Positions 61,773 to 64,000 of a stretch of 64,000 bases of DNA are shown here, one piece after another. The stretch lies in assembly GCA_002238505.1 (NCBI GenBank), contig MPMM01000001.1:1-64000 (forward strand), read 5' to 3'. The stretch's first letter is position 1, and each line of letters opens with the position of its first letter. The translations under genes were made by a program, and so were the position numbers. This DNA is from SAR202 cluster bacterium bin22 (GTDB lineage: Bacteria; Chloroflexota; Dehalococcoidia; Lucifugimonadales; UBA3495). The notes under the pieces were generated by a model that was not told the DNA's origin, ran no database searches, and saw nothing but the letters and a program-made list of their open reading frames with translations.

Positions 61773-63620
61773 ATGGAAAACGGCGCCAACCACAACATTC
61801 GTAACCTGGCAATAATCGCCCACGTGGACCATGGGAAGACTACCCTGGTGGATGCATTGCTGAAGCAGGGGAGGGTCTTCCGGGAACACCAGGAAGTAGG
61901 CGAACTGATAATGGACAGCGACCCGCTGGAACGAGAGCGGGGCATCACCATCCTGGCAAAGAACACGGCGGTGGAGTACCGGGGCGTCAAGATCAACATC
62001 ATCGACACGCCGGGCCACGCCGACTTCAGCGGGGAAGTGGAGCGGGTGATGAACATGGCCGACGGGTGCCTGCTGCTGGTGGACGCAGTGGACGGTCCAA
62101 TGCCCCAGACCCGCTACGTTCTGCAGCAGGCCCTGCAGCGCAACGTAACGCCCATGGTGGTAATCAACAAGATTGACCGGCCAGAAGCACGGATTGCGGA
62201 AGTGGAGGTAATGGTCCAGGACCTGTTCCTGGAACTGGCAACCCTGCCGGAACAACTGGACTACCCGGTGCTGTACGCCTCGGCCAAGCAGGGGTTCGCC
62301 GCCACGGGTCCGGACGCCAAGGACGGGGACATGCAGCCCCTGTTCGACGCCATCCTGGAGGTTATCCCGCCGCCGTCTGGTGACCCTGAGGGGCGGCTGC
62401 AAATGCTGGTGGCGGCGCTGGACTACGACAATTACCTGGGCCAGATTGCTATTGGACGGGTTTTCCAGGGGACTATCCACTTCCGGGATCCCGTGGCCGT
62501 CCTGGGACGGGACGGAGAACCCAGGGCTGAGAGCCTGGAGAACGTGTTTGTATTTCGTGGCCTGGAACGGCTTCAGACCCAGGAAGCGGTTGCCGGAGAT
62601 ATTGTGGCAGTATCGGGCATTGCCAGCATATCCATAGGGGACACCATTGCCGCACCGGAAAGTCGCGAGGCCCTGCCCGTCATCGATATCGAGGAACCGA
62701 CGGTGATGATGACCTTCGGTGTCAACACATCTCCCTTTATGGGGAAGGAAGGCTCCCGGTGTACCTCGCGCATGCTGAGGGAGCGCCTGAACCGGGAACT
62801 GCGCACCAACGTCAGCCTGCGAGTGGAAGAAACGGCCAGCGCCGACGAGTTCCTGGTTTCCGGTCGGGGCGAACTGCACCTGGCCATCCTGGTGGAAAAC
62901 ATGCGCCGGGAGGACTACGAGTTCCAGGTGTCGCGTCCAGTGCCTGTGACCAGGGTCGTGGACGGAAAAGTCCATGAACCCTACGAACAACTGACCGTTC
63001 ACACCCGGGAGGAGTTCATCGGTCCCCTGTCGGAAAGCCTGGCCAACCGCCTGGCCCAGATGACCGACATGGACAACGACGGGGCGGGCAACGTAAGGAT
63101 GGAATTCCTGGCGCCTACCAGGGGCCTGATCGGATTCCGGTCCTTTTTCCTGCGGACCACCAGGGGCAACGGGGTGACCAACAGTCGCTTTGTTGAATAC
63201 CGGCCAATGACAGGGGAGATGAAGAACGCCAACAGCCAGTCCCTGGTTGCGTCGGAGCCGGGTGTGGCCGTTACCTACGGCCTGCTCAACGCCCAGGGAC
63301 GGGGTTCCACATTTGTCGAGCCGGGAACGCAGGTGTACGAGGGAATGATCGTAGGCATGCACCCCAAGGAAGACGACATAGCCATCAACGTCTGCCGGGA
63401 AAAGAAGCTTACCAACATGCGGTCCTCAACCGCAGATGTGGCCAAGCGGCTGAGTCCGCCGGTGAAAATGAGCCTGGAGGAAGCCTTGGAGTTCATCGCC
63501 AATGATGAACTGGTTGAAGTTACGCCGCAGAACTACCGGCTCAGGAAGAAGATACTGGACTCGGGGGAGCGGCAGAAGCAGCGGAACCGGAAGAGGGAGG
63601 TGGTGGGAACAGCGGGCTAG
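61773..63620 (+). CDS. typA: GTPase TypA/BipA
   Basis: A 615-residue translational GTPase. G motifs are AHVDHGKTT (G1), RERGITI (G2), DTPGHADF (G3) and NKIDR (G4); the C-terminal half carries the BipA-specific tail (VEYRPMTGEM, INVCREKKLTNMRSS, LEFIANDELVEVTP). It binds the 70S ribosome and supports ribosome assembly and growth under stress or cold. Length is standard. The RBS is weak (AAGGA, 17 nt upstream). The minus-strand 542-aa ORF over it is a shadow. Confidence 0.96.
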   Translation: MENGANHNIRNLAIIAHVDHGKTTLVDALLKQGRVFREHQEVGELIMDSDPLERERGITILAKNTAVEYRGVKINIIDTPGHADFSGEVERVMNMADGCLLLVDAVDGPMPQTRYVLQQALQRNVTPMVVINKIDRPEARIAEVEVMVQDLFLELATLPEQLDYPVLYASAKQGFAATGPDAKDGDMQPLFDAILEVIPPPSGDPEGRLQMLVAALDYDNYLGQIAIGRVFQGTIHFRDPVAVLGRDGEPRAESLENVFVFRGLERLQTQEAVAGDIVAVSGIASISIGDTIAAPESREALPVIDIEEPTVMMTFGVNTSPFMGKEGSRCTSRMLRERLNRELRTNVSLRVEETASADEFLVSGRGELHLAILVENMRREDYEFQVSRPVPVTRVVDGKVHEPYEQLTVHTREEFIGPLSESLANRLAQMTDMDNDGAGNVRMEFLAPTRGLIGFRSFFLRTTRGNGVTNSRFVEYRPMTGEMKNANSQSLVASEPGVAVTYGLLNAQGRGSTFVEPGTQVYEGMIVGMHPKEDDIAINVCREKKLTNMRSSTADVAKRLSPPVKMSLEEALEFIANDELVEVTPQNYRLRKKILDSGERQKQRNRKREVVGTAG

Positions 63621-63841
63621 TTGGGTTTCTTCTTGACCCTGAATTCAGCGGGCGTTGCTTGTGCAGGGTTTCCCATTCAACCCGTGATTCAGAGGCCCGA
63701 AGCGCATTCGATGTTCGGCCGTTTTTCTCCTTGTGACCAGCTACTAACCTGATTATACATTCACCGGCACTTTTGTTACGATATACTACTACACGATATC
63801 GCTTATTGGTCTCGTTCTTTCCATGATTCGGATGGAATGAT

Positions 63842-64000
63842 ATGAAAAGGCAATATGTTGCAGGTAGAGTGGTCGGTGCCACGGTCACATCCTTGCTTGC
63901 GTTTGCTCTGATATTTGGAACCAGCATTGCGGCATTCAGCAGCATTCACTTTCCCGCATCTGAGGGTGTGCTGGCGCCTCGAAGCGCTCATGCCGAGTAT
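63842..64000 (+). CDS. Start of exported protein, truncated by window end
   Basis: Fifty-three codons from ATG 63842 are open to the window edge. The N-terminus (MKRQYVAGRVVGATVTSLLAFALIFGTS) is a Sec-type signal peptide or anchor: a basic start, a hydrophobic core and AHAE near the edge as a possible cleavage site. The mature protein is not visible. The Shine-Dalgarno is weak. Confidence 0.5.
   Translation, partial: MKRQYVAGRVVGATVTSLLAFALIFGTSIAAFSSIHFPASEGVLAPRSAHAEY

Noticed and set aside
61734-63362. 542-aa minus-strand ORF
   Set aside because: Antisense shadow of typA, whose GTPase motifs are all present.

Overview
ORGANISM. The window reads as a chromosomal segment of a free-living bacterium of moderately high GC. 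I infer Chloroflexota, probably a Dehalococcoidia / SAR202-type lineage. Three things support this: six luciferase-like flavin monooxygenases alongside a Rieske oxygenase, SDRs, a GMC oxidoreductase, an alpha-hydroxy-acid oxidase and a metallo-hydrolase, the oxidative gene expansion known from SAR202; peptide-type substrate-binding lipoproteins with the E-V-x-R-E-V linkers common in Chloroflexi; and DUF1501/DUF1800 and DUF2339 proteins. This is a content inference with no marker-gene analysis. I see no tRNA, rRNA, CRISPR array, insertion sequence, integrase or prophage gene.

LAYOUT. 0.3-5.2 kb: a flavin monooxygenase converging on a peptide/nickel-type ABC importer operon (SBP, two permeases, no ATPase). 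5.6-8 kb: an SDR and a Rieske oxygenase. 8.1-10.1 kb: an unusual PLD nuclease / P-loop ATPase fusion protein. 10.3-14.3 kb: a PutP-like sodium symporter converging on two translationally coupled flavin monooxygenases. 14.5-17.8 kb: a small unknown, a 679-residue unknown with an acidic linker, and an AAC(2')-like GNAT. 17.9-21.7 kb (minus): DUF1800 - DUF1501 - NHL propeller. 22.4-30.6 kb: amidohydrolase, lipoprotein, two VOC proteins plus an unknown, an AbgB-like M20 peptidase, a flavin monooxygenase and an FMN alpha-hydroxy-acid oxidase. 30.9-33.7 kb: a same-strand run of small regulatory or stress proteins (degenerate receiver, HPF, UspA-cNMP fusion, solo RAM domain, ABM-like barrel). 34-37.8 kb: a second ABC importer of the same design. 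37.9-42.6 kb: ThDP enzyme, metallo-beta-lactamase-fold hydrolase, small membrane zinc-ribbon protein, Gfo/Idh/MocA dehydrogenase. 42.7-46.3 kb (minus): a TPP riboswitch with a terminator controlling a sodium:solute symporter and thiC. 46.5-52 kb: alpha/beta hydrolase, a monooxygenase-hydrolase-monooxygenase operon and a GMC oxidoreductase. 52.3-57.4 kb: Fur-family regulator, metal ABC transporter and an MFS protein with histidine-rich ends. 57.5-64 kb: DUF2339 membrane protein, SDR, typA and the start of an exported protein.

HOW IT WORKS TOGETHER. Most genes import small organic compounds (ABC and sodium symporters) and oxidise or hydrolyse them (flavin, Rieske, GMC and SDR enzymes, hydrolases). 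Two regulatory circuits can be read from the DNA: TPP feedback on a putative thiamine-precursor transporter plus ThiC, and a Fur-type metal regulon with a promoter and palindromic operator. The least explained items are the PLD-ATPase, the 679-residue protein, and the cluster of signalling domains that have lost their canonical ligand or phosphate residues. Many start codons in the ORF track were moved downstream to the ATG/GTG/TTG behind a visible Shine-Dalgarno sequence.
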